Below are positions 1 through 9,660 of a stretch of DNA of 64,000 nucleotides, piece by piece. Position 1 is the stretch's first letter. Each line of letters opens with the position of its first letter. Made by a program: the position numbers and the translations under genes. The DNA is from Sphingobium sp. EP60837 (GTDB lineage: Bacteria; Pseudomonadota; Alphaproteobacteria; Sphingomonadales; Sphingomonadaceae), in NCBI RefSeq assembly GCF_001658005.1, contig NZ_CP015986.1:124001-188000 (forward strand). The letters run 5' to 3'. The notes beneath the pieces were generated by a model that saw only the letters and a program-made list of their open reading frames with translations, was not told the origin of the DNA and did no database searches.

Positions 1-37
1 AGACACAGTGCCTGCTCTCCAGCGCAGTGAGCCTTCT

Positions 38-523
38 TCAAATCAATGCTTTAAATTCCTGCAGGATATCCCGGTAAAGCTTGCGCTTGAACGGCACGAT
101 AACGTCCGGCAACGCCTCTGGATTGATCCACTTCCACTCGGAAAATTCCGGTTCGTGGGTAGCGATATTGATATCATGATCGCCGCCCAGAAAACGGGCG
201 AGGAACCAGATTTGCCGCTGGCCGCGGAATTTTCCACCCCAGAGCTTTCCGACAAGCTCAGATGGCAGGTCGTAGAAATGCTCGTCGCGCGCTTTCGCGA
301 TGATCTCGACATGGTCACGCCCGATGCCAGTTTCCTCGCCCAGTTCGCGCAAAGCGGCTGCCTTCTCATCCTCGCCATCGTCGATGCCGCCTTGCGGCAT
401 CTGCCAAGCCTCGACTTCGCTGTCGATCCGCTGTCCGACGAAGACCTTCCCATCCATGTTGACGAGCATCACACCGACGCAAGGCCGGTATCCAAGCTCC
501 GAATCATTTGGCACTGACGCCAT
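38..523 (-). CDS. rppH: RNA pyrophosphohydrolase RppH (Nudix hydrolase)
   Basis: Removes pyrophosphate from the 5' triphosphate end of mRNAs, which starts 5'-dependent decay; also listed as (di)nucleoside polyphosphate hydrolase. The 161-residue protein is nearly all one Nudix fold. The Nudix box is complete at residues about 45-67, with the REL-GEETGI core that holds the catalytic glutamates and metal. Length matches the alphaproteobacterial family. ATG start. It reads away from phrB, and the 183 bases between the two hold no further gene that I can see. The 37 bases beyond its stop at the window edge are uninformative. Confidence 0.93.
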   Translation of the reverse strand: MASVPNDSELGYRPCVGVMLVNMDGKVFVGQRIDSEVEAWQMPQGGIDDGEDEKAAALRELGEETGIGRDHVEIIAKARDEHFYDLPSELVGKLWGGKFRGQRQIWFLARFLGGDHDINIATHEPEFSEWKWINPEALPDVIVPFKRKLYRDILQEFKALI

Positions 524-706
524 GATGTCCCCTGACGATTATCTCTGCCGCCCGCTTTCAACCGACGGCGTTGTGCAGTGCAATGATAATCCTTGAAATG
601 ACGCCAGTCCATTAGCGAAAAGTTGCACCGCTTTGTTCGGACAGCTTTTTGCGCTGAATTGGGGCGGGGGATTGGAACAGTGCTCAACCAGTGGCAAAGC
701 TGATAC

Positions 707-2083
707 ATGCCCGGCCCCGTCATCCTCTGGCTCCGTCAAGATCTCCGCCTCTCTGACCAAGCTGCCCTCGTCGCAGCGGTGAAAGAGGGACCGGTGATCC
801 CCGTATATATCCTTGACGATGCCGCCCCAAAGCAGTGGACAATAGGGGCGGCGCAGCGATGGTGGCTGCACTATAGCTTGAAATCATTGGATGAAGGTCT
901 TCGCCAGAAGAGCTCTCGGCTCATTCTGCGGCGTGGCGATTGCGCAGCGGAATTGCAGCGGCTGGCTGAGGAAACGGGCAGCCGACGCGTGCATGCGCTA
1001 TCCCATTATGAGCCGTGGTGGCGAAACATCGAAAGAACTGTAGCGCAAGAGCTTGACCTGCAACTTCACGAAGGGATGCTGCTATTGCCGCCCGGCTGCG
1101 TCCGGACATCGACTGGGGGGCTTTATCAAATCTACACCCCGTTTGCGCGCGCCACGATGCTCCACATGCCTCCTCCCGAACCTCAGCCTGCGCCATCGCG
1201 CATTGATCCGCCTTCTGAGTGGCCAGCCAGTGATTCGCTTGATGATTGGGACCTCCGTCCCACCCATCCTGATTGGGCGGCAGCTTTCGCTAAAGACTGG
1301 GAGCCTGGAGAAGCAGGAGCCCGTCGAAACGTCGCGTCCTTTCTCGACGAAGTGAAAGACTATGATGTGGCACGCAATCTGCCGTCGGTAGAAGGGACTT
1401 CGCGGTTATCGCCTTATTTGCATTTCGGGGAAGTGTCTCCGGCCTACGTCTGGCATCGGGTCAGCGCCGCGCCGGGCGACGCGACGACCTTCCTCAAGGA
1501 GGTGATTTGGCGTGATTATGCGCACACCCAGATATGGGCACTGCCCGCTTATGGCTCACAAAATGCCAGACCGGACTTCAACAGGATACCGTGGCGCGAC
1601 CTGCGCGAGGCCAAAGGCGATTTCGTCGCCTGGAAGAAGGGGCGAACCGGTTATCCGATCGTCGATGCGGGCATGCGGCAACTTTGGGCCACTGGCTGGA
1701 TGCACAATCGCGTTCGCATGATCGCGGCGAGTTTTCTCATTAAACATCTGCTCATTGATTGGCGTCATGGCGCACGCTGGTTCTGGAACACATTGGTGGA
1801 TGCGAACTACGCCAACAATAGCGTCAACTGGCAATGGGTCGCGGGAAGCGGCGTCGATGCCAACCTCTTTTCACGCATCATGGCGCCGTTGACCCAGTCT
1901 CCAAAATTCGATGCTGCAGATTATATAAGGCATTGGGTGCCCGAACTGGCGCACCTCGATGACAAGGTGATCCACGATCCCGACTCCCATGACGTACGCC
2001 CGCCCGCTTATCCGTCCAAACTCATCGGTCACCGAGAAGCGCGTGAACGAGCATTGGCCGCCTACCGGCAGAGCAGGAGGTGA
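707..2083 (+). CDS. phrB: Deoxyribodipyrimidine photo-lyase (class I CPD photolyase)
   Basis: Repairs UV-induced cyclobutane pyrimidine dimers using light and reduced FAD. The 458-residue protein starts with the photolyase alpha/beta domain (VILWLRQDLRLSDQ at residues about 4-17) that binds the antenna chromophore. The C-terminal helical FAD domain carries the family signatures WMHNRVRM and NWQWVAGSG around residues 330-385. The length is normal. cfa follows after only 33 bases, so the two are probably cotranscribed; phrB-cfa pairs are common and suggest a stress-related transcription unit. CPD rather than 6-4 specificity is inferred from overall family resemblance. Confidence 0.93.
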   Translation: MPGPVILWLRQDLRLSDQAALVAAVKEGPVIPVYILDDAAPKQWTIGAAQRWWLHYSLKSLDEGLRQKSSRLILRRGDCAAELQRLAEETGSRRVHALSHYEPWWRNIERTVAQELDLQLHEGMLLLPPGCVRTSTGGLYQIYTPFARATMLHMPPPEPQPAPSRIDPPSEWPASDSLDDWDLRPTHPDWAAAFAKDWEPGEAGARRNVASFLDEVKDYDVARNLPSVEGTSRLSPYLHFGEVSPAYVWHRVSAAPGDATTFLKEVIWRDYAHTQIWALPAYGSQNARPDFNRIPWRDLREAKGDFVAWKKGRTGYPIVDAGMRQLWATGWMHNRVRMIAASFLIKHLLIDWRHGARWFWNTLVDANYANNSVNWQWVAGSGVDANLFSRIMAPLTQSPKFDAADYIRHWVPELAHLDDKVIHDPDSHDVRPPAYPSKLIGHREARERALAAYRQSRR

Positions 2084-2116
2084 CAGAATGAAAGATCAAG
2101 GGGCAGAGGTGAGGGC

Positions 2117-3382
2117 ATGAATGCGATAGACCCTCGGCGTGGACGGCGCGCGCTATCCGTACGGCATTCTCCGGTCGAACGTTCGGAGGGATGGACCTCA
2201 CGTCTGGTCGCTCCACATCTTCATCGCCTGCTGGACCGGATAGACGCGGGACTTGAGAAGGGCAGTTTGGAAGCGGTGCTGCCCGACGGGAGCATCCGGA
2301 TACTGGGTGGACGTGCGGACGGCCCGGTCTGCCAGGTCCGCCTTGTTCGTTGGCGCGCTTTGCTGCGCTTGATAGCTGGTGGTTCGGCTGGCTGGTACCG
2401 GGCATGGGCAGCCGGCGAGTGGACGAGTCCGGATCCAGTTCCCCTGTTTGCATTGTTCATGGCAAATGCCGTGACCCTCGGCAATGTGGCGCGTCGGAAT
2501 GGGCCGGGACGATGGATTGGCCGATTTTTGCACTGGGCGCGGCGAAATGATCGCAAGGGATCGCGCCGGAACATCGCCTATCATTATGATCTGGGGAATG
2601 ATTTCTACAGCCTCTGGCTTGACCGGCAAATGCATTACTCAAGCGCTCTCTTCCGCGATCCGGATGACCCGACCGAAAGCCTGGAAAGGGCGCAGCAGCG
2701 GAAGGTCGATGCGATACTGGACCGGCTCGGCCTGAAGGACGGCGGCAGCTTATTGGAAATCGGTTGTGGCTGGGGCGGTCTAGCTGAGCAAGCGATGGCA
2801 CGTTGCCGCATAAGCTATGACGGGCTGACGCTTTCGGCGGAGCAGGCTGCTTATGCGCGCGAACGGCTGGGGCCAAGCGCCAATATCCTGCTGACCGATT
2901 ATCGTGACGCGCAAGGGCAATTTGATGCGATCGCCAGCGTTGAGATGGTGGAAGCCGTGGGCCAGGAATATTGGCCAGCTTACCTTGCCGCTATATCAAG
3001 GCTACTGAAGCCGGGGGGTAGGGCTGCTGTCCAATATATTTTGATCGATGACGCTATTTTCAGAAAATATGCCCGCAGCGCAGATTTCATCCAAACCTAT
3101 ATCTTCCCAGGCGGCATGCTGATTTCCGAGAGCCGCTTCCGTGCACTCGCGGCCGCTAATGGGCTCGCCTGGCACGAGGTGACCCATTTTGGCCTGCACT
3201 ATGCCGAAACGCTGCGGCGTTGGAGGGAGCGATTCGATCTGATTGTCGATCGTGGCCTGCTCCCCCCTAGCTTTGACCAGCATTTTGTCGCGCTCTGGCG
3301 CTATTATCTCATGTATTGTGAAGGCGGCTTCCGGGGCGGCATGATCGACGTCGCGCAAGTGACGCTAGTAAAACCGAACTAA
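2117..3382 (+). CDS. cfa: Cyclopropane-fatty-acyl-phospholipid synthase family protein
   Basis: Transfers a methylene group from S-adenosylmethionine to the double bond of unsaturated acyl chains in membrane phospholipids. The protein has 421 residues. The SAM-binding glycine motif LLEIGCGWGG lies at about residues 210-220. The preceding YHYDLGNDFYSLWLD stretch and the later SVEMVEAVG are typical of the CFA family. The N-terminal 140 residues are the lipid-binding part. It follows phrB by 33 bases and converges with the dehydrogenase gene on the other strand, only three bases separating the stops. Confidence 0.9.
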   Translation: MNAIDPRRGRRALSVRHSPVERSEGWTSRLVAPHLHRLLDRIDAGLEKGSLEAVLPDGSIRILGGRADGPVCQVRLVRWRALLRLIAGGSAGWYRAWAAGEWTSPDPVPLFALFMANAVTLGNVARRNGPGRWIGRFLHWARRNDRKGSRRNIAYHYDLGNDFYSLWLDRQMHYSSALFRDPDDPTESLERAQQRKVDAILDRLGLKDGGSLLEIGCGWGGLAEQAMARCRISYDGLTLSAEQAAYARERLGPSANILLTDYRDAQGQFDAIASVEMVEAVGQEYWPAYLAAISRLLKPGGRAAVQYILIDDAIFRKYARSADFIQTYIFPGGMLISESRFRALAAANGLAWHEVTHFGLHYAETLRRWRERFDLIVDRGLLPPSFDQHFVALWRYYLMYCEGGFRGGMIDVAQVTLVKPN

Positions 3383-3385
3383 GCG

Positions 3386-4096
3386 TCAATCCACGCGGTG
3401 GTGGTAGCCGTTGGGCCGGTCGGTCAGGACAAGATCGACAATGGCTTGGCCGACCACTTCGGGTCCTTTGAGCGTCGCCGGATCTTCGCCCGGGAATGCG
3501 CGCGCGCGCATCGCGGTCCGCGTGGCGCCCGGATCGACGATATGCGTGCGAATCGCGGAGATATTTTTCACCTCCTCGCCATAGGCGCTGACCAGCGTTT
3601 CTAATGCGGCTTTGGACGCGCCATATCCGCCCCAATAGGCGCGCGGTGCGGTCGCGACGGATGATGTGACGGCGATCACGCGCGCATTGGCACTGGCGCG
3701 TAGCATCGGATCGAATGCGGCGATCAGCGCCTGTGGCGCAGCTATGTTGAGTGTCAGCAGCCGTGCAAATTCCTTCGCATCAATTGCGGGCACCGCAGCC
3801 AGACTACCCAGCGTCGCGGCATTGAGCACGAGAACGTCCAGCGCCTGCCAGCGGCCCGACACTGCCTGCGCAAGCCGCCCGATGCTTTCGCCATCGATCA
3901 GGTCGAGAGGCGCTATGGTGGCATTGCCGCCTGCGCTATGGATGTGTTCTTCAACTTCTTCCAGACCAGCGACCGTCCTGGCGGTCAGGATGACATGCGC
4001 ACCCGCCGCACCCAAGGCTTCGGCGGTTGCCGCACCAATGCCCCGACTAGCGCCAGTTACCAGGGCAAGCTTACCGGAAAGAGGAAGAGTGGACAT
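3386..4096 (-). CDS. SDR family NAD(P)-dependent oxidoreductase
   Basis: A classical short-chain dehydrogenase of 236 residues with a Rossmann fold. The cofactor motif TGASRGIGAAT is at residues about 14-24, the NAA motif (LNAATLGSL) in the middle, and the catalytic Tyr-Lys pair in GYGASKAALE near residue 155. The substrate cannot be read from the sequence. It resembles the YciK-like group, but I do not assign a reaction. It lies 98 bases downstream of purF on the same strand and may be cotranscribed with it. ATG start. Confidence 0.85.
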   Translation of the reverse strand: MSTLPLSGKLALVTGASRGIGAATAEALGAAGAHVILTARTVAGLEEVEEHIHSAGGNATIAPLDLIDGESIGRLAQAVSGRWQALDVLVLNAATLGSLAAVPAIDAKEFARLLTLNIAAPQALIAAFDPMLRASANARVIAVTSSVATAPRAYWGGYGASKAALETLVSAYGEEVKNISAIRTHIVDPGATRTAMRARAFPGEDPATLKGPEVVGQAIVDLVLTDRPNGYHHRVD

Positions 4097-4194
4097 GAAG
4101 CATCCTGTTCGCCCGTCTCCACCGAGAGGGCCGGTTCGTTAGGTGAAATTGGTGGCTACTCAGAGCGAGCAGCCAACCCGAGTCGGATGAAGGA

Positions 4195-5655
4195 TCAGAC
4201 GACCCGCTCTGCCAGCAGTTCGAGCTGGTTCTGAACGACGACTTCGTCCTGATCGGTGAGCGTGGTCGGGTAGTCGCCCGTGAAGCAGGCGTCGCAATAT
4301 TGCGGCCGAATGTCAGCCCGCTTCGCTTCTCCAAGCGCCTTGTAAAGCCCGTCGATCGAGATGAAAGACAGGCTGTCGGCATGGATAAAATCCTGCATCC
4401 CGCCGATGTCCAAGCGATGCGCCAGCAGCTTGGTGCGCTCCGGGGTATCGACGCCATAGAAGCAGCTGTGCCGGGTTGGCGGGCTAGCGATGCGCATATG
4501 CACTTCCTTTGCCCCAGCCTCGCGCATCATCTGAACGATTTTGAGACTCGTGGTCCCACGCACGATCGAATCGTCTATAAGGACAACCCGCTTGCCATCG
4601 ATAAGCGCACGGTTGGCATTATGCTTGAGCTTCACCCCGAGGTGGCGGACCTTGTCGCCCGGCTGGATGAAGGTGCGGCCGATATAGTGCGACCGGATTA
4701 TCCCCAATTCAAATGGGATACCGGACTGTTGGGCATAGCCGATCGCCGCGGGCACGCCGCTGTCGGGGACTGGAATGACCAAATCGGCATCCACAGGGTT
4801 TTCGACCGCCAACTGTGCACCGATTGCTTTGCGAACCGAATAGACGCTCGACCCATCGACTATTGAATCAGGGCGGCTGAAATAGACATGTTCAAAGATG
4901 CAGGGGCGGGGGTGCACTTCGCCGAATGGCCGGTGGCTACGAACCTGGCCATCATGAGTCACAATGACCAGTTCGCCGGGCTCGATCGAACGCAAATGCT
5001 CTGCGCCTACGACATCGAAAGCCACCGTTTCGGAAGCGAAGATGATGGAGTCTCCGAGTTTACCCATGACCAGCGGCCGAATGCCTAGCGGATCGCGGCA
5101 TGCAATCATGCCTTCAGGCGTCGTGACAATAAGAGAATAGGCGCCTTCGACCTGCTTTAGGGCATCGATGAATTTGTCCAGCAGCGTCCGGTATGTGGAG
5201 GTTGCCACCAGATGGATGATGACCTCCGTATCGGACGTCGATTGGAAGATGGACCCGCGGCGAATAAGCTCGCGGCGCAGCTTCATCGCATTGGAAATAT
5301 TGCCATTATGCGCGATGGCGAAGCCACCCGAATTGAGTTCGGCATAAAGCGGCTGCACGTTACGAAGCGAGGTTTCGCCGGTGGTGGAATAGCGGACATG
5401 GCCGACCGCTGTATCGCCGGGGAGCCCGCGAATCACTTCGTCGCGGTCGAAATTGCCTGCCACATGACCCATCGCTCGATGGGTATGGAAATCATGGCCG
5501 TCCCAGCTGGTAATACCCGCGGCTTCCTGTCCGCGATGTTGGAGCGCATGAAGGCCAAGCGCCACGATCGCCGAAGCGGTTTCGGCTTGAATGACCCCGA
5601 AAATGCCGCATTCTTCACGCAGCTTGTCGTCGTCGAACGGATTTGTCGTAAACAT
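4195..5655 (-). CDS. purF: Amidophosphoribosyltransferase PurF
   Basis: First committed step of purine synthesis: PRPP plus glutamine gives 5-phosphoribosylamine. I take the ATG at 5655 (MFTTNPFDD), because a short propeptide then precedes the CGIFGV sequence whose cysteine becomes the N-terminal nucleophile; an in-frame start at 5694 only lengthens the propeptide. The glutaminase domain covers roughly residues 15-250. The phosphoribosyltransferase domain follows, with PRPP loop VVLIDDSIVRGTT at about residue 365. The total of 486 residues fits the family. The SDR gene follows downstream on the same strand. Confidence 0.95.
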   Translation of the reverse strand: MFTTNPFDDDKLREECGIFGVIQAETASAIVALGLHALQHRGQEAAGITSWDGHDFHTHRAMGHVAGNFDRDEVIRGLPGDTAVGHVRYSTTGETSLRNVQPLYAELNSGGFAIAHNGNISNAMKLRRELIRRGSIFQSTSDTEVIIHLVATSTYRTLLDKFIDALKQVEGAYSLIVTTPEGMIACRDPLGIRPLVMGKLGDSIIFASETVAFDVVGAEHLRSIEPGELVIVTHDGQVRSHRPFGEVHPRPCIFEHVYFSRPDSIVDGSSVYSVRKAIGAQLAVENPVDADLVIPVPDSGVPAAIGYAQQSGIPFELGIIRSHYIGRTFIQPGDKVRHLGVKLKHNANRALIDGKRVVLIDDSIVRGTTSLKIVQMMREAGAKEVHMRIASPPTRHSCFYGVDTPERTKLLAHRLDIGGMQDFIHADSLSFISIDGLYKALGEAKRADIRPQYCDACFTGDYPTTLTDQDEVVVQNQLELLAERVV

Positions 5656-5856
5656 GGGTGCGAGCGGATCCATAGCCGATGCTGTACGCCTCAATTGGGC
5701 TGCTGCGCGCGCATATAGTGGTTCGATTGCGATTTGTCGCCTGCTAGTAACAAAAAAGCCTGCTCAGCTGTGTAAAGGGCGGGATTTTTCTGCGTCGGCA
5801 GGAGCAAAAAGGGCTACTGGCTTTGCGAGCGAGGCGCGGCTAAAGAGCCTGTCCAA

Positions 5857-6579
5857 ATGCACCGCTTCGCCAATCCTGCCCGCTTCCTCAAGATCGCTCG
5901 GCCGCTCACTGTCTGGCTTTTCTGGCCCGGCCTCGCGCTGCTTGTGGCGGGAGCGACCTGTGGCCTGTTCATGACGCCCGCCGATTACCTTCAAGGCGAG
6001 ACGGTCCGGATATTGTATATCCATGTGCCTGCGGCATGGCTGGGCATGGCCGGGTGGGCGGGCATCGCTATCGCGGCACTTATGCAGTTGGTCTGGCGGC
6101 ACCCGCTTGCAGCCGTCGCGGGACGGGCGATTGCGGCGCCAGGAGCATTGTTCACTGCAATCTGCCTTGCCACAGGATCAATCTGGGGGCGCCCTACGTG
6201 GGGAACGTGGTGGGAATGGGATGGCCGTATGACGTCCATGCTTGTGCTCTTGTTCCTGTATCTTGGATATATTGCGCTCGGCAATGCGAGCGCTCGTCAG
6301 GGGCAGGGTGGGGTGAGTCCCGTTACGGCCATTTTTGGGCTCGTCGGAGCGGTGAACATACCGATTATCAATCGTTCCGTCGTGTGGTGGAACAGCCTGC
6401 ATCAGGGACCCAGCATCACTTTAAGCGGTTCGAGTATCGATGTGTCGCTGCTTTGGCCGCTTGGCTTCACGCTTACAGGATTTTCGCTGCTGTTCGGCGC
6501 CATCGTCCTGATGCGGATGCGAACGATATTGGCCCGTAACAAGGTGGAAGCGCGCATGCAGCGGCTGGCGCGAGGATAG
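5857..6579 (+). CDS. ccmC: Cytochrome c biogenesis heme exporter protein CcmC
   Basis: Inner-membrane protein that loads heme onto CcmE during system I cytochrome c maturation. The 240-residue protein has about six transmembrane segments and the heme-handling tryptophan-rich motif WGTWWEWDGRMTSMLVLLF at about residues 112-130. It opens the ccm operon, with ccmD starting four bases after its stop. The divergently read purF lies about 200 bases upstream, so a promoter is expected in 5656-5856. The usual ccmA and ccmB are not upstream here. Confidence 0.95.
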   Translation: MHRFANPARFLKIARPLTVWLFWPGLALLVAGATCGLFMTPADYLQGETVRILYIHVPAAWLGMAGWAGIAIAALMQLVWRHPLAAVAGRAIAAPGALFTAICLATGSIWGRPTWGTWWEWDGRMTSMLVLLFLYLGYIALGNASARQGQGGVSPVTAIFGLVGAVNIPIINRSVVWWNSLHQGPSITLSGSSIDVSLLWPLGFTLTGFSLLFGAIVLMRMRTILARNKVEARMQRLARG

Positions 6580-6583
6580 CGGC

Positions 6584-6715
6584 ATGAACCAATGGGCCTT
6601 TGTGATCGGCGCCTATGCACTCACCTTTCTGGGCACGGCCGCGCTGTGCCTGTTTTGCTGGCGGTCCATGCGGAGCGCGGAAATGGCCGCGCAAAAATTG
6701 TCGGATAAGTCATGA
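6584..6715 (+). CDS. ccmD: Heme exporter protein CcmD
   Basis: Small membrane protein that stabilises CcmC and helps release holo-CcmE from the CcmABCD complex. I read a 43-codon frame from ATG 6584 giving MNQWAFVIGAYALTF..., with one transmembrane helix (residues about 5-26) followed by a basic cytoplasmic tail (WRSMRSAEMAAQK). That single-span layout, and its place between ccmC and ccmE, identify it. Its TGA overlaps the ccmE ATG in ATGA at 6712-6715, a sign of translational coupling. Confidence 0.88.
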   Translation: MNQWAFVIGAYALTFLGTAALCLFCWRSMRSAEMAAQKLSDKS

Positions 6716-7158
6716 AGGCCAAGCATCAACGTCTGATACTGGCCTTGGTCGCTTTGCTCGCCCTGATTGGTGCAGGTCTGCTCGCGGCATCCGCGCTGCG
6801 CGACGAAGCAGCCTATTTCTACGCGCCCGCCGATGTCCGCACCAAGGGTGTGGAGCCTGGTAAGGCCATTCGCCTGGGGGGCATGGTGGTTAGAGGCAGT
6901 TTAAAGCGCGCGGCAGACGGTGTGACTATCCATTTTGATGTAACCGATGGCCAAGCGACGGTTCCAGCGATCTTCAAGGGTATAGCGCCCGACCTCTTTC
7001 GCGAAGGATCGGGCGTGGTCGCAGAAGGCTCGTTCGACACCTCAGGCACTTTTGTCGCCACCAACCTGCTGGCCAAGCATGATGAGCGCTACATGCCCCG
7101 TGAACTGGAAGGCATGCGCTATAATGAGAAGACACATGAAATGAAGGCCGATCGGTGA
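6712..7158 (+). CDS. ccmE: Cytochrome c maturation protein CcmE (heme chaperone)
   Basis: Periplasmic heme chaperone anchored by one N-terminal helix (residues about 5-27). It receives heme from CcmC and passes it to CcmF. The OB-fold body includes GKAIRLGGMVVRGS. The heme-binding histidine lies in LLAKHDERYMP near residue 123, with the conserved tyrosine beside it. At 148 residues it has the normal length. It overlaps ccmD by four bases, and 46 non-coding bases separate it from ccmF. Confidence 0.95.
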   Translation: MKAKHQRLILALVALLALIGAGLLAASALRDEAAYFYAPADVRTKGVEPGKAIRLGGMVVRGSLKRAADGVTIHFDVTDGQATVPAIFKGIAPDLFREGSGVVAEGSFDTSGTFVATNLLAKHDERYMPRELEGMRYNEKTHEMKADR

Positions 7159-7204
7159 ACATGATCCATTCGGTAACCAATCGGGAAATATTCGGGGAGG
7201 GCGC

Positions 7205-9136
7205 ATGATCGCGGAAGCCGGCTTAGCCGCGCTATGGTTGGCCGCCGCGCTGGCGCTGCTTCAATTGATGTTGTCGGGTCTTGGCCTTGCTGGAGACAAG
7301 CCGGAGCTATTAGGGGCCGTCCGTCCCATAGCTGTCGCGCAGGGTTTGCTGACCGCAATCGCATTTGTGTCGTTGATTACGCTCTTCATGCGGTCCGACA
7401 TGTCGGTGTTGCTGGTTGCCACCAACAGCCATTCGATGAAGCCTTGGCTCTATAAGTTCGCGGGAACCTGGGGCAACCACGAAGGGTCGATGCTGCTCTG
7501 GGTGACCGTCATGGGGGTCGCTGGTGCGGCTGTGGCCTTATTTGAGCGGGCGCTGCGACGCGAGACGCATATGGCGACGCTCGGCGGACAGGCCGCTATC
7601 AGCCTCGGCTTCTATGCTTTCCTGCTATTCGCCTCCAATCCGTTCGCCCGGATCAATCCGCCGGCGGCGGACGGTCAGGGGCTCAATCCACTCCTGCAAG
7701 ACCCCGGTCTTGCCTTCCACCCGCCCACTCTATATCTTGGCTATGTCGGCCTCTCCGTCGCGTTCTCTTTTGCCATTGGGGCTTTGCTCACGCGGCAGGT
7801 AGATGCGGCTTTCGCGCGCGCCATGCGGCCTTGGGTGCTGGCTGCCTGGATACTCCTGACGTTAGGGATCACTGCGGGGAGCTACTGGGCTTATTATGAG
7901 CTAGGCTGGGGCGGCTGGTGGTTCTGGGACCCTGTGGAAAACGCCTCGCTAATGCCTTGGCTTGCCGCCACGGCGCTGCTGCATAGTGTGACGGTTCTCG
8001 CGACCCGCGACGCGCTCAGGGCCTGGACCGTGATGCTGGCTGTGATCGCCTTCTCCATGTCGATGGTCGGGACCTTCCTCGTCAGGTCGGGCATATTGAC
8101 CAGCGTTCATGCATTCGCCGTCGATCCGGAGCGTGGCACCTTCATTCTTGTGCTGCTTGGTGTCTATATCGGTGGGGCGCTCGCGCTGTTCGGTTGGCGC
8201 GTCGGTGCCGTTCGAGAAGGTGCGCCTTTTGAGCTCGTCAGCCGCGAGACGATGTTGGTTGTCAATAATTTGCTGCTTTCGGTCATTCTCGGCCTTGTCC
8301 TCATCGGCACTCTCTATCCGCTGTTGACCGAAGCTTTCGGGCATAAAGTGTCTGTGGGCGCCCCCTATTTCGATCGGATCGCCGGGCCGGTTGCCCTCAT
8401 CCTGATGATCGTCATGGCGGCGGGGCCTCTTACGCGCTGGCGCCGGGACCGGTTCGGAGAGGTGTCCCGCCGCCTGATCGCCCCTGCAGTGATCGCCTTG
8501 CTCGTTGTTGCCGGCCTAGCGATGCTCGTCTGGGGAAGGATTGGCGTCCTGCCTTTCCTTGGGCTGGTCATCGCCTTGGCGGTAGGCGCAGCAAGTGTCG
8601 CGCCCCTGTGGAAGCGAAATCTGCGTCGCACCCCCATTTTTACCTGGGGCATGGTGATCGCACATTTAGGATGTGCCGTCAGCCTTGCTGGCATGGCGAG
8701 TGATTCCGCCTTCACGGTAGAGAAGCTTGCGGCCGTGCGACCCGGTGACATCGTCGAAGCGGCCGATTGGAAGCTGCGCCTCCTTCAGATTTCGCCGATA
8801 GCTGGGGATAATTGGACAGCCTTGCAGGCGGACATGGAGGTCAGCCGCAATGGCGGACCGCCCGTGATATTGCATCCTCAATCGCGCTTCTTCGCATCGC
8901 CGCCGACCACCACGACTGAAGCGGCCCTCCTCACGCGCTGGAATGGCCAACTCTATGTCGTTCTGGGTCAGGAGGCGGATCAGGGCCGCTGGCAGCTTCG
9001 TATATGGTGGAAACCCTTCGTGACGCTCATTTGGCTGGGTGGAGGATTGATCGCCCTGGGCGGTGCATTGGCATTGCTGGGCCGTGAGCGGCGGGGCTGG
9101 CTTATCAAGTGGCGGGGAAGGGCCGCCACGGCATGA
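7205..9136 (+). CDS. ccmF: Cytochrome c heme lyase subunit CcmF
   Basis: Large integral membrane protein that, with CcmH and CcmI, ligates heme to apocytochrome c. The 643-residue protein has many transmembrane helices. The WWD heme-binding motif is clear in GWGGWWFWDPVENASLMPW at about residues 235-253. The upstream GTWGNHEGSMLLW segment is also a family hallmark. A GGGAGGG-type ribosome site lies just before the ATG. Its stop overlaps the ccmG start in ATGA at 9133-9136. Confidence 0.96.
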   Translation: MIAEAGLAALWLAAALALLQLMLSGLGLAGDKPELLGAVRPIAVAQGLLTAIAFVSLITLFMRSDMSVLLVATNSHSMKPWLYKFAGTWGNHEGSMLLWVTVMGVAGAAVALFERALRRETHMATLGGQAAISLGFYAFLLFASNPFARINPPAADGQGLNPLLQDPGLAFHPPTLYLGYVGLSVAFSFAIGALLTRQVDAAFARAMRPWVLAAWILLTLGITAGSYWAYYELGWGGWWFWDPVENASLMPWLAATALLHSVTVLATRDALRAWTVMLAVIAFSMSMVGTFLVRSGILTSVHAFAVDPERGTFILVLLGVYIGGALALFGWRVGAVREGAPFELVSRETMLVVNNLLLSVILGLVLIGTLYPLLTEAFGHKVSVGAPYFDRIAGPVALILMIVMAAGPLTRWRRDRFGEVSRRLIAPAVIALLVVAGLAMLVWGRIGVLPFLGLVIALAVGAASVAPLWKRNLRRTPIFTWGMVIAHLGCAVSLAGMASDSAFTVEKLAAVRPGDIVEAADWKLRLLQISPIAGDNWTALQADMEVSRNGGPPVILHPQSRFFASPPTTTTEAALLTRWNGQLYVVLGQEADQGRWQLRIWWKPFVTLIWLGGGLIALGGALALLGRERRGWLIKWRGRAATA

Positions 9137-9660
9137 GGAAGCTGCTGATCTGGCTACCCCTCGCGCTCTTTGCGGGTTTTTTCATATTGTTCGCGAGTGG
9201 CCTCCTCAAACCCGACGATAGGGTCATCACGTCGAAACTAGTCGGCAAGACGCTTCCGGTTTTCACTTTGCCAGCGGCAGCAAGTGATCGGCCCCCACTG
9301 GCGAGTACGCAGTTGGCGACAGGAAGGCCCCGCCTCCTGAACATATTCGCCAGTTGGTGCGTCCCCTGCGCCGCCGAGGCGCCGCAGCTCATGGCGCTGA
9401 AAGAGGCGGGAGTGGAAATCGACGCCATCGCGATCCGCGACGCACGACCGGATGTCGATCGTTTTCTGCAGCGTTACGGCAATCCCTATTCGCGCATCGG
9501 ACTGGATGCGCGCAGCAGTGTCCAGATCGCGATCGGCTCGTCCGGCGTTCCGGAGAGTTTCATCATCGATGGCAGGGGGCGAATTGCTTATCAGCATATA
9601 GGCGACATACGCGCCGACGACCTGCCGATGATCTTGCAGCGCCTGAGGGATACACGATGA
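9133..9660 (+). CDS. ccmG: Thiol:disulfide interchange protein CcmG/DsbE
   Basis: Membrane-anchored periplasmic thioredoxin that keeps apocytochrome c cysteines reduced for heme attachment. I start at ATG 9133 (MRKLLIWLPL), which overlaps the ccmF stop; an in-frame ATG at 9109 would bury more of ccmF. The N-terminal anchor covers residues 4-24. The thioredoxin active site is ASWCVPCAAE near residue 76, and the cis-proline region is GSSGVPESF. Its last bases overlap ccmH in ATGA at 9657-9660. Confidence 0.94.
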   Translation: MRKLLIWLPLALFAGFFILFASGLLKPDDRVITSKLVGKTLPVFTLPAAASDRPPLASTQLATGRPRLLNIFASWCVPCAAEAPQLMALKEAGVEIDAIAIRDARPDVDRFLQRYGNPYSRIGLDARSSVQIAIGSSGVPESFIIDGRGRIAYQHIGDIRADDLPMILQRLRDTR